From JOPF133 sp052144935 (GTDB lineage Bacteria > Acidobacteriota > Terriglobia > Bryobacterales > Bryobacteraceae): DNA of 47,073 nt. The notes beneath the pieces were generated by a model, which saw only the letters and a list, made by a program, of their open reading frames with translations, searched no databases and was not told the origin of the DNA. The position numbers and the translations under genes are program-made. The stretch is taken from assembly GCA_052144935.1 (NCBI GenBank), contig JBKQPR010000147.1, positions 1 to 47,073 of the forward strand, in the 5' to 3' direction. Positions within the stretch are counted from its first letter, which is position 1. Each line of letters opens with the position of its first letter. This document shows positions 10,801 to 17,737 of this stretch, in pieces.

Positions 10801-11030
10801 CGCCGCTTCCCACCGCCCAATTAGTCACCGCGCCATCGGTGCTGGCGAACACGGTTCAGGTTACTATGGGCGGCGTCAGTGCGCCCGTTACTTATGCCGG
10901 CCTGGTGGGACCGGGCCTCTATCAGCTCAACGTGACGGTGCCGAGTCTGCCCAACGGCGATGCGGCGGTGGTGGCTACGATCGGGGGCGCTTCCACCCAG
11001 ACGGGAGTCTCGGTCACGGTTCAGCAGTGA
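7899..11030 (+). CDS. Secreted alpha/beta-hydrolase (lipase-like) with IPT, BACON and TIGR03437-type domains
   Basis: A 1043-residue exported protein; the N-terminus has basic residues, then WFLRGSALVCWALSVAAQ. An alpha/beta-hydrolase domain (about 130-420) has the nucleophile elbow GFSLGG near residue 222, an Asp in NASDGIV and a His in PYCHVD, matching a Ser-Asp-His triad. Then come an IPT/TIG-like segment (about 507-590), two BACON-type beta repeats (starting SPSSLTFSY about 601 and APQTLTFNY about 705), and a C-terminal domain from about 807 (GVGNAGSFQPGGAS, later YGTGFGPANPPLP) of the TIGR03437 type typical of Solibacter-like acidobacteria. The beta domains probably bind carbohydrate or cell surfaces. 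It is likely an extracellular lipase or esterase; the substrate is unknown. The start lacks a visible ribosome binding site. Confidence 0.88.
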   Translation: MVDRKKSLGVWFLRGSALVCWALSVAAQSRPAPMELQQTKYELRMGEPAQIPASRETVDFLRNAKSRRIEMGGAPAEGLVVGTDRAGAIVIGASLRAKPGEYAVTLSATSAAGEERQAALTVVVDDLTPVPTGASRPPVVLLNGWETGFTGACPISNSSADTFGNLASYLVSDGVPVVYLFDNCLEDPNNTIEALGNDLGVFLNSIQYTNGAQVPEIDLVGFSLGGLIARAYLAGLQPNGALLPPIPTLVRKLVLIASPNFGSFVAGNYATSLLAGTQDAELIPGSALQWNLATWNQNSDDLRGVSTIAVIGNAGIYTPGLSSGLENTNASDGIVTETSASLGFVYGQTAVTRIVPYCHVDPSAFTNTTTFGAFLCNAAGIANVTSTSQATGQIVRSFLSGTSAWQSIGSPTSTDKWLSQYGGIFFALVNAAGNYVTDLSEVAWGTLQLVNGGDTDTIFYDDLVRGTGEFQASEPSAVTTGCTQTAPLGYFLTVRCKENTTIVSVGPLLSSAAGRVVSAGSTITISGADFGSLCNGCMVVATPAGSTTGQVLQVASWTSTAITATLPATLTGLLAITVKAVPGTDSIAILAATSTPSTIAVSPSSLTFSYTVGGTVPTQPDQITNSGAGTLAWTATTSASWLSVSPASGTAPSTLTVSISPAGLSAGTYNGSVQISSAGASNTPLSVPVTLTVTQPPPQPPSLAIAPQTLTFNYTEGGSVPAAQTVTITNAGGGTLAWTASTSVYWLAVAPASGSASGGASNMLSVSLNPANLAPGTYNSAVQITAAGATGSPASVAVTLVVQGTLAAPSITGVGNAGSFQPGGASATWLSIFGANLSTVTYQWQNSDFVNGLLPTSLEGVAVTINGLPGYISYLSPTQINVLAPDDATIGPVQVQVTTAQQASNNLTLQKSQFAPAFFTFDGVHVAALHLDYSDVGSPNLLPGATTTPAQPGETILLYGTGFGPANPPLPTAQLVTAPSVLANTVQVTMGGVSAPVTYAGLVGPGLYQLNVTVPSLPNGDAAVVATIGGASTQTGVSVTVQQ

Positions 11031-11129
11031 GGCGGGCGCCTGCGCGCCTCTCCAAATCACGTTACTATCAACTAGCCAGTCCACGACACGACTGGGCCAT
11101 CGGCTTCCGCGTTGAGGGAAGGAAACTAC

Positions 11130-11957
11130 ATGCAGATCCGGGTCGGCTACGAACTGAACTATACCTTTCCCCAACCCACGCCCATGATCCTGGCGTTGAG
11201 CATCCATTATTCGCGCGCCTCGGACATGATCGTTCCCGACTATCCGACCACCGATCCGCCAGTGCCGATCGGAGGGTATCGCGATGGCTTCGGCAACTGG
11301 TGCACACGGCTGGTGGCGCCCCGCGGGCGCCTGCGGATCAAGGCCGATGCGCTCATCCGCGATACCGGCCAAGCGGACAGGGTGGTTCCCGATGCCCGGC
11401 AGCACGCGGTGGAAGATCTGCCGGAAGAGACTCTGGTCTTCCTGCTGGGCAGCCGGTATTGCGAGACCGATCTGCTGTGCCAGACGGCTTGGGATCTGTT
11501 CGGGCTGTCGCCGCCGGGTTGGGCGCGGGTGCAGGCGATCTGCGACTATGTGCACAACCGGATCGTCTTCGACTATCAGCAGGCGCGCGCTACCCGGACG
11601 GCCTGGGGCGCCTGGAGCGAGGGTGTCGGAGTCTGCCGCGACTACACTCACCTGGCCATCGCCTTTTGCCGCTGCCTGAATATTCCGGCGCGTTATTGCA
11701 CGGGCTATCTCGGCGATATGGGGACACTGCCGCCCTACGGCGTCGGGGATTTTGCGGCCTGGCTGGAAGTCTATATCGGAGGCGGCTGGTACATCTTCGA
11801 CGCGCGCAACAACGTGCCACGGATCGGCCGGGTTCTCCTGGCGCGAGGCCGCGATGCATGCGACGTGGCGATCGCGACCACCTTCGGCCCAAACACGCTG
11901 GACAGCTTCAAAGTTTGGGCGGACGAGACTGCGGAGTCGACCGGACCAGTCCGATAA
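11130..11957 (+). CDS. Transglutaminase-like protein, lacking the usual catalytic His-Ala-Trp
   Basis: The ATG at 11130 (MQIRVGYELNYTFPQPTPMI) was chosen over an upstream TTG because AGGGAAGGAAA precedes it. 275 residues: an N-terminal beta region, then a transglutaminase/protease core with the cysteine motif GVCRDYTHLAIAF and the WYIFDARNNVPRIGR segment that holds the Asp. The position usually filled by the catalytic His (xHAW) reads DFAAWLEVY, so no His is there. Related proteins may commonly have a small residue at this site, making it a subfamily trait rather than a lesion. Twenty-two bases separate it from a second transglutaminase-like gene, so they form a pair. Bacterial relatives are intracellular peptidases or amidases of uncertain substrate. 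Confidence 0.85.
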   Translation: MQIRVGYELNYTFPQPTPMILALSIHYSRASDMIVPDYPTTDPPVPIGGYRDGFGNWCTRLVAPRGRLRIKADALIRDTGQADRVVPDARQHAVEDLPEETLVFLLGSRYCETDLLCQTAWDLFGLSPPGWARVQAICDYVHNRIVFDYQQARATRTAWGAWSEGVGVCRDYTHLAIAFCRCLNIPARYCTGYLGDMGTLPPYGVGDFAAWLEVYIGGGWYIFDARNNVPRIGRVLLARGRDACDVAIATTFGPNTLDSFKVWADETAESTGPVR

Positions 11958-11979
11958 GATAGGCGAAGGAACCGTAATT

Positions 11980-12870
11980 ATGTCCCTCCTCACCGTCCGT
12001 CATGTCACGGTTTATCGATATTCCGATCCCGTGGAACTTGGCGAGCACCGGATGATGTTCAGGCCGCGGGAAAGTCACGACCTCCGGCTACTGCGATCGC
12101 GCCTGGACATCACGCCCAATCCCACGCGTCTTCGCTGGCTCCACGATGCCTTCGATAACTCCGTGGCTGTCGCGACCTTCGAGGGACCGGCTACGGAGCT
12201 TCGTTTCGACAGCAGCATCACGCTGGAACATCTCGAAGACACACCGCCCGAATACCCGCTGGAGGAGTACGCCAAGACCTATCCGTTCCGCTATTCGGAT
12301 GAAGATCTGGCCAACCTGGCGCGCGCCCTGGTGAACCAGCATGCCAGCCACAGTTTGAGCCGTTGGGTTAGCCGGTTCCTGGATCCGCCCGGAGCCGTCG
12401 GAACCATGAGTTTACTCCGGTCCATGACGCTCGCCATCAGGCAGGACTTCCACTATATACGGCGCACCGAGAAGGGCGTACAAAGCCCCAGCGAGACGAT
12501 CGAGCGACGTTGCGGAAGTTGCCGGGACTTTGCCGTACTCATGATCGAAGCGACGCGCTCGCTGGGCTTGGCCGCGCGCTTCGTAAGCGGATATATTTTC
12601 GTCCCAGGCGAGGATTCCGGGGCGGCCAACGGGTCCGGGACCGGCTCCGGGGCCAGTTCCGGCCACACCCACGCGTGGATGCAGGCTTATTTGCCGGGGG
12701 CCGGCTGGATCGACTTCGATCCGACCAACAGTATCGTCGGAAACCGCAATCTGATTCGTGTCGCCGTGGCGTGGGATCAGAAGCAGGTTCTGCCGCTATG
12801 TGGCACTTTTACCGGCCCTCCTTCCTCTTTTCTCGGCATGGATGTGGCCGTGTCCGTGCGCCAGGGTTGA
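11980..12870 (+). CDS. Transglutaminase-like protein with complete Cys-His-Asp triad
   Basis: The start is ATG 11980 (MSLLTVRHVTVYRYSDPV), preceded by AAGGAA about nine bases upstream; 296 residues. The N-terminal beta domain has the family's YxYxxPV..GEHRMMFRPR sequence. The core has RCGSCRDFAVLMIEA (Cys near residue 179), THAWMQAYLPGAGW (His near 230) and DFDPTN (Asp), so the triad is complete. A Gly/Ser-rich loop sits before the His. Together with the upstream paralogue it forms a two-gene unit in which only this member has the standard catalytic set; the first may be a partner or have a different mechanism (inference). No signal peptide. Confidence 0.88.
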   Translation: MSLLTVRHVTVYRYSDPVELGEHRMMFRPRESHDLRLLRSRLDITPNPTRLRWLHDAFDNSVAVATFEGPATELRFDSSITLEHLEDTPPEYPLEEYAKTYPFRYSDEDLANLARALVNQHASHSLSRWVSRFLDPPGAVGTMSLLRSMTLAIRQDFHYIRRTEKGVQSPSETIERRCGSCRDFAVLMIEATRSLGLAARFVSGYIFVPGEDSGAANGSGTGSGASSGHTHAWMQAYLPGAGWIDFDPTNSIVGNRNLIRVAVAWDQKQVLPLCGTFTGPPSSFLGMDVAVSVRQG

Positions 12871-12881
12871 CCGTTGCGGAC

Positions 12882-13028
12882 ATGGGCACGAGCGAGTTTC
12901 CGCCCATCGAGACGGCCCTGATCGACGGGGATGTGGCCTTCCGGCACCACAGCGGCGGGCATACTCCCGCGCCGAACTGGCCCACGTTCATCGTGTTCGC
13001 GAGCCGTTATTTGGCGGTGCGCCAGTAG
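12882..13028 (+). pseudogene. Possible C-terminal remnant of a secreted hydrolase
   Basis: A 48-codon open frame shows a coherent protein-like sequence (ALIDGDVAFRHHSGGHTPAP, NWPTFIVFASRYL) lacking any N-terminal domain. The GGHT segment resembles the terminal histidine region of some alpha/beta-hydrolases, but I cannot name the family with confidence. It follows the transglutaminase gene by 11 bases and is not obviously part of it. Most likely a gene fragment left by a deletion. Confidence 0.4.
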
Positions 13029-13707
13029 TCATGAGCTGCCGGGGGGCAGGCGGGGTGCCCTGTGGGCCCGCCTGATCCAGGCCCGCCAACAGCGACACCG
13101 TGCCCAAACGCTTATATTCGTAATCCCGCAGGTGACTGGAATACTGGCCTGGAACCGGCGGCCGGTCCGGAGTCGTCACAGCCAAGGCCTGAATGCCAGG
13201 CTTCCCGTCATCGCCGCGCGAACGGTGCGCCGCTTCTACTCAGTTCGGGCTGGTGCGCGACGCTCTGGCCGCTTTGGAACAGATGCCCCAAGCCTACGCC
13301 GCTTCCGCAAGCACCTTCCCTCACGTGCTCACCCCACCCTCGGTACCCTGGAGACGGCACTTCGCAACCGGCTCAATCCGACAGATGCCTATAGGATGGT
13401 CCAGATCACGATCCCCAAAACGGTTAAGCACCCGCACCGGCCCGCACTGATCGAAAGCGTCACGAGGCCTGTTTTATATCCGTGAGTCCATGCAACTGAT
13501 ACAAGCCTGATCCCCCGGGCAACTGCGGGCGCAAGTCCGACGTTGCAGGCGCGACGCCGGTCGTTGGAATCCAAGCTGATGCAACCCCAGTCCATCCCCC
13601 GTCCTCCGCAAGTTTGCTCCCAGGCCATCCGCCTCAAGCGGCCCTCAAGCGCCCCCCTGGATTGAGCCCGCTCTCCCGCGGGAGTACAATTCGAGGGCGA
13701 GGCAATC
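13029..13707. other. Long intergenic region without recognisable gene
   Basis: It contains one copy of the 19-bp palindromic motif at 13052..13070. Several short open frames on both strands give no coherent domain; they look like decayed sequence. The last 50 bases precede the sugar-isomerase start. Confidence 0.4.
13052..13070 (+). repeat. 19-bp palindromic motif, variant
   Basis: GGGGTGCCCTGTGGGCCCG, one mismatch from the consensus GGGGTGCCCTCTGGGCCCG. Confidence 0.85.
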
Positions 13708-14592
13708 ATGACTCGACGTACCGCTCTAACTCTGCTGGCTGCCACCCTGGCCCGCTCGGCCACCCGCCTGCCGGCTAACCGCAATGTGAAGTGGGCCCTC
13801 GGCACCAACCTGTGGAACTCCTTTCCCCGCGTGCCCTTCACCGATATTCTGGACGTCATGAAGAACACTGGCTTCATCGGCGCGCGCCTGACCCAATTCC
13901 CGCAAATCCTGACCACCTATAACATCACCATGGAGCAGATGCGCAAGGAGGTCGAGCGGCGCGGGCTCAGCATCATCACCATCTCCTTCAACGGCCCGGC
14001 GCACGATCCGGCCCGCCACGCCGAGGTGCTTGCCAACGCCAGGAAGGCCATGGAGTACCTCAAGAATTTCGGAGCCAGCCGCCTGGTGGTCTTCTCGCCC
14101 TCGCGCGCGCAGGGATCCGGAGAGGCCGCCTTCAAGGCCATGTGCGAATGTTACAACCACCTCGGCGAATTGGCCGGCGAGATGGGATTCCGCGCGGGCC
14201 TGCACAACCACATGGGCCAGATGGTGCAGGATGGCGCGGAGCTCGACCGCTGCATGGCCATGACCGATCCCAAGCTCTTCTGGCTCTCGCCCGATACCGC
14301 CCACCTTCACTTGGCCGGCATCGACGTGCCCGCCGCGCTCGAAAAATACAAACACCGCCTGATGATGGCGGACTACAAGGACGCCCGCCAGACCGGTCCC
14401 AAGCTCACCGACAACATCTTCGATCTGGGAGACGGCGCGATCGATTTTCCCGCCTGCCACCGCGTCCTGAAGTCGGTCAATTTTCAATCCTGGCTGTGCG
14501 TCGATCTGGATGTGGCCCGCCAAGGCCCGCGCGCCAGTTACGAACGCTGCGGCCAGTATGTCGTGAACCGTCTGGAACCGATCTATGTCTGA
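13708..14592 (+). CDS. Exported sugar phosphate isomerase/epimerase (AP endonuclease 2/xylose isomerase-like barrel)
   Basis: 294 residues. The N-terminus TRRTALTLLAATLARSA looks like a twin-arginine signal. The rest is a TIM barrel of the sugar isomerase/epimerase type: GTNLWNSFP at the first strand, FIGARLTQFP, the middle RLVVFSPSRA, GLHNHMGQMVQDG with the metal-ligand-type histidine, LSPDTAHLHLAGID and MMADYKDA near the end. Such proteins interconvert keto- or aldo-sugars or inositol derivatives; the substrate is unknown. The last 8 bases overlap the amidohydrolase start, and the Gfo/Idh/MocA gene follows, so the three probably form a periplasmic or cytoplasmic sugar catabolic operon. Confidence 0.88.
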   Translation: MTRRTALTLLAATLARSATRLPANRNVKWALGTNLWNSFPRVPFTDILDVMKNTGFIGARLTQFPQILTTYNITMEQMRKEVERRGLSIITISFNGPAHDPARHAEVLANARKAMEYLKNFGASRLVVFSPSRAQGSGEAAFKAMCECYNHLGELAGEMGFRAGLHNHMGQMVQDGAELDRCMAMTDPKLFWLSPDTAHLHLAGIDVPAALEKYKHRLMMADYKDARQTGPKLTDNIFDLGDGAIDFPACHRVLKSVNFQSWLCVDLDVARQGPRASYERCGQYVVNRLEPIYV

Positions 14593-15517
14593 CAGCCGGC
14601 GGTGGAAGTCCTTTGCGAAGCCGGTAGGACAGGCCTTCAGCCTGTCCCGGCGCACTTTTCTGGGAGTTATGGCAAGCAACGCTTGGTCGGCAGACTATCG
14701 CATTCTCGATCCGCACGTGCACGTGTGGAAACACGATCCCGCCTTTCCGTTCGCCAAGGAGGCCCATCCCCCGGAGCGGGACGCCACGCCGGAAATGCTG
14801 CTGGCGCTCATGAAGGCCAACGGCGTTTCCAAAACCGTGCTCATCCAGGTGATCCACTACCGCTACGACAACCGCTACACGCTCGACACGCTAAAGCGCT
14901 ACCCGCAGTATTTTCAGGCCGTGTGCCGCGTGGACCCGCTCGACCCGGCGGCGCCCGATCACCTTTCCCGGTGGACCGAACAGGGCTTCCGCGGCGTGCG
15001 CATCAGCCCCGCGGGCAACGCCTCGGGCGACTGGTTTCACGGCCCGCTCATGCCGCCGCTATGGAAGCGCTGCGAGGAGCTCAAGGTCCCCATGACCGTG
15101 CTGGCGCCCATCACCCGCATGCCGGACGCCGAGGCGCTCATCGCCAAATACCCGGACCTCACCCTGGTCATCGATCACATGGCCGATTGCCCCGTCGACC
15201 AGCCCAAGGAACTGGAAAAGCTCATCGCGCTCGCGCGCTACCCCAAAGTCTTCGTGAAGGTTTCGCATACCTGGTCGCTGTCGAAGCAGCCGTATCCTTA
15301 TTTGGATGCGCAGGAGCACGTGAAGCGCCTGCATCAGGCCTTCGGACCCGAGCGGCTGATGTGGGCCACCGATTGGCCCATCGTCGAGCAGACCGCCAAC
15401 GCCACCTACGCCCGCGCGCTGAGCGTGGTCCGCGACGAGATGAAGTTTCTGAATGACGACGACAAGCGATGGATGCTGAGCAAGACCATCGAACGGGTCT
15501 GGCCGTTCCCCGCATGA
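14585..15517 (+). CDS. Amidohydrolase 2 family protein (fuconolactonase-like)
   Basis: 310 residues with the metal-dependent TIM-barrel motifs: DPHVHVWKHD near residue 42, VCRVDPLDPAAPDHL, FRGVRISPAG, LVIDHMAD in the middle and LMWATDWPIVEQ near the C-terminus, where the aspartate ligand sits. Family members hydrolyse lactones (L-fuconolactone and similar) or decarboxylate aromatics; a sugar lactone fits the neighbours. The N-terminus has a Tat-like LSRRTFLGVMASNAWSA preceded by 19 extra residues. Part of that extension (GQAFSLS) is encoded by a perfect palindrome at 14627..14647, so the ancestral start may have been near the RRTFLG segment. Overlaps the upstream gene by 8 bases. Confidence 0.88.
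   Translation: MSDSRRWKSFAKPVGQAFSLSRRTFLGVMASNAWSADYRILDPHVHVWKHDPAFPFAKEAHPPERDATPEMLLALMKANGVSKTVLIQVIHYRYDNRYTLDTLKRYPQYFQAVCRVDPLDPAAPDHLSRWTEQGFRGVRISPAGNASGDWFHGPLMPPLWKRCEELKVPMTVLAPITRMPDAEALIAKYPDLTLVIDHMADCPVDQPKELEKLIALARYPKVFVKVSHTWSLSKQPYPYLDAQEHVKRLHQAFGPERLMWATDWPIVEQTANATYARALSVVRDEMKFLNDDDKRWMLSKTIERVWPFPA
14627..14647. repeat. Palindrome with CTTCA loop inside the amidohydrolase signal region
   Basis: GGACAGGC - CTTCA - GCCTGTCC: an eight-base perfect stem. It is one of a class of short palindromes with TTTCA/CTTCA-type loops (others at 7538..7554, 21982..21998, 22037..22053; a degenerate one near 16879). Confidence 0.85.
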
Positions 15518-15538
15518 CGTGGCGCAGGCACTCATGCC

Positions 15539-15557
15539 GGGGTGCCCATTGGGCCCG
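15539..15557 (+). repeat. 19-bp palindromic motif, variant, with adjoining palindrome
   Basis: GGGGTGCCCATTGGGCCCG in the gap before the oxidoreductase gene. It is followed by TCGAGACTCGTCTCGA; a similar pairing (CGAGACGAGTCTCG beside a GGGTGCCCC-like motif) occurs at about 21861-21895 on the other strand. Confidence 0.85.
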
Positions 15558-15618
15558 TCGAGACTCGTCTCGACGCCTGTTCGCGCCCTGTGCCAGATCG
15601 CCCCGCGGAGCCTGACCC

Positions 15619-16965
15619 ATGCGCCTCATCCTCGTCGATCCGGCTCACTTTCACGCCGCCCTGCTGCTGCGCGAGATGTACCCGTGCGTCGACCCGCGCG
15701 TGGAGGTGTTCGCGCCGATCGGCCCGGAAGTGGTCGACTGCTTCTCCCGAGTGAAGCTGTTCAATTCGCGTCCCACCAACCCCACCCGCTGGGAGCTGCG
15801 GCCCCACCTCGGCCAAGATTTCATGGCCAAAATGCTGGTCCGGGAACCTGTCGCAAGCGATCCCGCCGTGGCCGTCTTCGCCGGCCGCAATCGGCCGAAG
15901 ATCGACCGCATTCTCGGTGCGTTACGCTCGGGCATGCACGTGCTGGCCGATAAGCCGTGGATCATTTCGTCAGCCGACCTGCCCAAACTGGAAGAAGCTC
16001 TGGCGTTGGCGGACCGCGGCCGCCTCATCGCCTACGACATCATGACCGAGCGCTATGAAGTGACCTCTCAGTTGCAGCGCGAGTTCGTCGGCGACCGCGA
16101 GATCTTCGGCTCCATCGACCCCGGCAGTGCCGATTCGCCCGGCATGTGCACGCGCAGCGTTCACCACCTGATGAAGATGGTGGCTGGAATGCCGTTGCGC
16201 CGGCCGCCGTGGTTTTTCGACATCGAGGAATATGGCGAGGCTCTCGCCGATGTGGGCACCCACGTGGTGGACCTGGTCGAGTGGACCGCCTTCGCGGACG
16301 CCCCGCGCATGGTCGACCCCGCCGTGGATATCCGGATCGTTGCCGCGCGCCGCTGGCCCTTGCGCTTAAGCCCCGCACAGTTCCAGCAGGTGACCGGTGT
16401 GGTACGCGATGGTGACCTCGACTACTTCTGCAACAACTGGGTCCACTACACCTGGCGCGGCGTCCACGTGCAATTGGAAATCGTGTGGAATTGGGAAGCC
16501 GCTCCAGGAGCAGGAGACGTCTACGAGGCGTCTTTCCGCGGCACGCGGGCGCGCGCCGAAATCCGCCAGGGGCAGGCCGAGGGCCACATCCCCGAGCTAT
16601 ACCTGGTTCCCGCCGGCGCCTCGCTCGCCGAACTGTGCGCCTCCGTGCGCCGGAAAGTCGCCGATCTGCAAACGCGATGGCCGGGCGTCGCCGCCGTGGA
16701 AGGCGAGCGCGAGGTGCGCCTCTCGATCCCACCGCGCTTCCGCGTGGGCCACGAGTCGCATTTCGCGCAGGTGGCCGCTCGCTTCTTCGAATACGTGCAG
16801 GCCCCCGAAACCCTGCCCGCCTGGGAGCGCCCCAACATGATTGCCAAATACACCGTCACGACCGGCGGCGTAGAGGTGGGACAGGCTTCAGCCGGTCAAC
16901 GCCCGCTTGCGGGCGCGCCGGGCGGCGTGGGCGGCGTCATCCCGCTTGCCTCTCAGCGCAAATAG
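15619..16965 (+). CDS. Gfo/Idh/MocA-family oxidoreductase with extended C-terminal domain
   Basis: 448 residues. The N-terminal Rossmann part is divergent (LILVDPAHFHAALLLREM) with FAGRNRPKIDRI and the conserved LADKPWII, equivalent to the EKP motif. The long C-terminal half (PPWFFDIEEYGEALADVGTH, DYFCNNWVHYTWRGVHVQLE) matches the 'putative oxidoreductase C-terminal' type seen in acidobacteria and planctomycetes. It probably oxidises a sugar or uronic acid with NAD(P). It lies 101 bases after the amidohydrolase and in the same direction, so it is likely the third gene of that operon. The last 30 residues (VEVGQASAGQRPLAGAPGG) come from palindrome-rich repeat sequence, so the original protein probably ended just before. 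Confidence 0.87.
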   Translation: MRLILVDPAHFHAALLLREMYPCVDPRVEVFAPIGPEVVDCFSRVKLFNSRPTNPTRWELRPHLGQDFMAKMLVREPVASDPAVAVFAGRNRPKIDRILGALRSGMHVLADKPWIISSADLPKLEEALALADRGRLIAYDIMTERYEVTSQLQREFVGDREIFGSIDPGSADSPGMCTRSVHHLMKMVAGMPLRRPPWFFDIEEYGEALADVGTHVVDLVEWTAFADAPRMVDPAVDIRIVAARRWPLRLSPAQFQQVTGVVRDGDLDYFCNNWVHYTWRGVHVQLEIVWNWEAAPGAGDVYEASFRGTRARAEIRQGQAEGHIPELYLVPAGASLAELCASVRRKVADLQTRWPGVAAVEGEREVRLSIPPRFRVGHESHFAQVAARFFEYVQAPETLPAWERPNMIAKYTVTTGGVEVGQASAGQRPLAGAPGGVGGVIPLASQRK

Positions 16966-16982
16966 GGCGTATGATGCTGATA

Positions 16983-17013
16983 GCGGAGCCATGACTGCGA
17001 ATCATGGCTCCGC
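16983..17013. repeat. 12-bp perfect hairpin after the small ORF
   Basis: GCGGAGCCATGA - CTGCGAA - TCATGGCTCCGC. No T-tract follows on either strand, so it is a structured 3' end or boundary rather than a textbook terminator. Confidence 0.7.
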
Positions 17014-17020
17014 CGCGGCG

Positions 17021-17095
17021 CTATCGCCGGCCCTTAAGGGACCAAACGATCTTCGCCGTGATCCGGCCAAACCGGATTATCAGCGTAAGGACCAT
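17021..17095 (-). CDS. Candidate 24-residue small protein with strong ribosome binding site
   Basis: From ATG 17095 the product is short, basic and hydrophobic: MVLTLIIRFGRITAKIVW followed by SLKGRR and a TAG stop. The ribosome binding site AAGGAGG lies nine bases upstream, among the best in the window. It sits in the loop of a seven-base-pair hairpin (17097..17117) ending one base before the ATG. An extended -10 (17218..17226) lies about 125 bases upstream, and the leader contains a second strong hairpin (17130..17148). The sequence resembles a single amphipathic or membrane-active helix. I do not recognise a family. Alternatively the locus encodes a non-coding RNA on the plus strand. Confidence 0.45.
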   Translation of the reverse strand: MVLTLIIRFGRITAKIVWSLKGRR

Positions 17096-17096
17096 A

Positions 17097-17117
17097 AGCA
17101 GAATCCTCCTTTCTGCT
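17097..17117 (-). promoter_or_regulatory. Hairpin presenting the ribosome binding site of the small ORF
   Basis: Stem AGCAGAA/TTCTGCT with seven-base loop. On the minus strand the loop reads AGGAGGA, so the Shine-Dalgarno sequence is displayed in a hairpin loop. Confidence 0.55.
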
Positions 17118-17129
17118 TCGATGAGGAAG

Positions 17130-17152
17130 GCCCGGGCCGTACCCGGGCTTTT
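17130..17152 (+). terminator. Hairpin with T-tract (plus strand)
   Basis: GCCCGGG - CCGTA - CCCGGGC followed by TTTT. On the plus strand it looks like a rho-independent terminator for transcription from the oxidoreductase operon or for a small RNA. On the minus strand the same hairpin lies in the leader of the candidate small ORF, with loop TACGG. Confidence 0.55.
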
Positions 17153-17217
17153 CCGTTTGAAGCCCCAATGCTTCTCCCGGAAACCCGCTCGAACCTCCGA
17201 AGCAGAAAGCTGCTGGC

Positions 17218-17226
17218 AGTATATCA
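17218..17226 (-). promoter_or_regulatory. Extended -10 promoter element for the small-ORF locus
   Basis: Minus strand TGATATACT (TG-n-TATACT). No good -35 is visible, as expected for extended -10 promoters. Expected start of transcription is near 17211. Confidence 0.35.
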
Positions 17227-17338
17227 GACCTGAATATACCTAAAATCGCGACCGGTTGCCGCCGGCCAGACGCCACACTAAGATCGAAGCGTTGCCGGAG
17301 GCGAAAAAGGTTGCGCGCGTGTTAGCATCAAAGCCAGA

Positions 17339-17737
17339 ATGGCTCTGGGCGATTTAACGCGGCAAATTGCCAAGGAGGCGCTGCTCTCGGCGACCTCTCC
17401 GGCTCCTAAGGAACAGCCAGGGGTGCCCTCTGGGCCCGCCGCCGCGCCGGCCGAGAACCTCGGCGCGACCATCTTCAACCAACTGCAAGCCATGCAGAAG
17501 GCGCTCAAAGAAGACGAGGAACTGGTGGTGCTGTTCGCCAGCGGCGCCGAGCGCATCCGCGTGATGGAGATCTTTCTGCCTTCGCGGAATATCGCCGTGC
17601 TGACCGGCCCCGACTCGGAGCGCAGCCTGACGCGCGTGATATCGCCGATCGCCGCGCTGCAACTGGTCTGCAAAGTGGTCAAGACGCCGGCGGGCGCGAA
17701 GCCCGTGCGCGTCAACCTGGTAACGCCCAAGGCTTGA
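17339..17737 (+). CDS. Hypothetical protein carrying an in-frame repeat-encoded GVPSGP peptide
   Basis: 132 residues, no signal peptide or membrane segment. The N-terminus is helical (LGDLTRQIAKEALL); then a Pro/Ala/Gly linker, then a compact C-terminal part with LVVLFASGAERIRVMEIFLP and NIAVLTGPDSERSLTRVISP. I recognise no family. The linker residues PGVPSGPA are encoded exactly by a copy of the 19-bp dispersed motif (17420..17438), between a conserved-looking head and tail, so the repeat probably inserted in frame and was tolerated. The 3' end overlaps the convergent phosphatase gene by 26 bases. Confidence 0.65.
   Translation: MALGDLTRQIAKEALLSATSPAPKEQPGVPSGPAAAPAENLGATIFNQLQAMQKALKEDEELVVLFASGAERIRVMEIFLPSRNIAVLTGPDSERSLTRVISPIAALQLVCKVVKTPAGAKPVRVNLVTPKA
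17420..17438 (+). repeat. 19-bp palindromic motif in frame inside a gene
   Basis: Exact GGGGTGCCCTCTGGGCCCG, read as PGVPSGPA in the host gene 17339..17737. Confidence 0.9.

Noticed and set aside
17097..17152. Guanidine-II (mini-ykkC) riboswitch upstream of the small ORF
   Set aside because: One hairpin has a loop containing ACGG but with an extra base, and the second hairpin lacks the ACGR loop; two matching loops are required.
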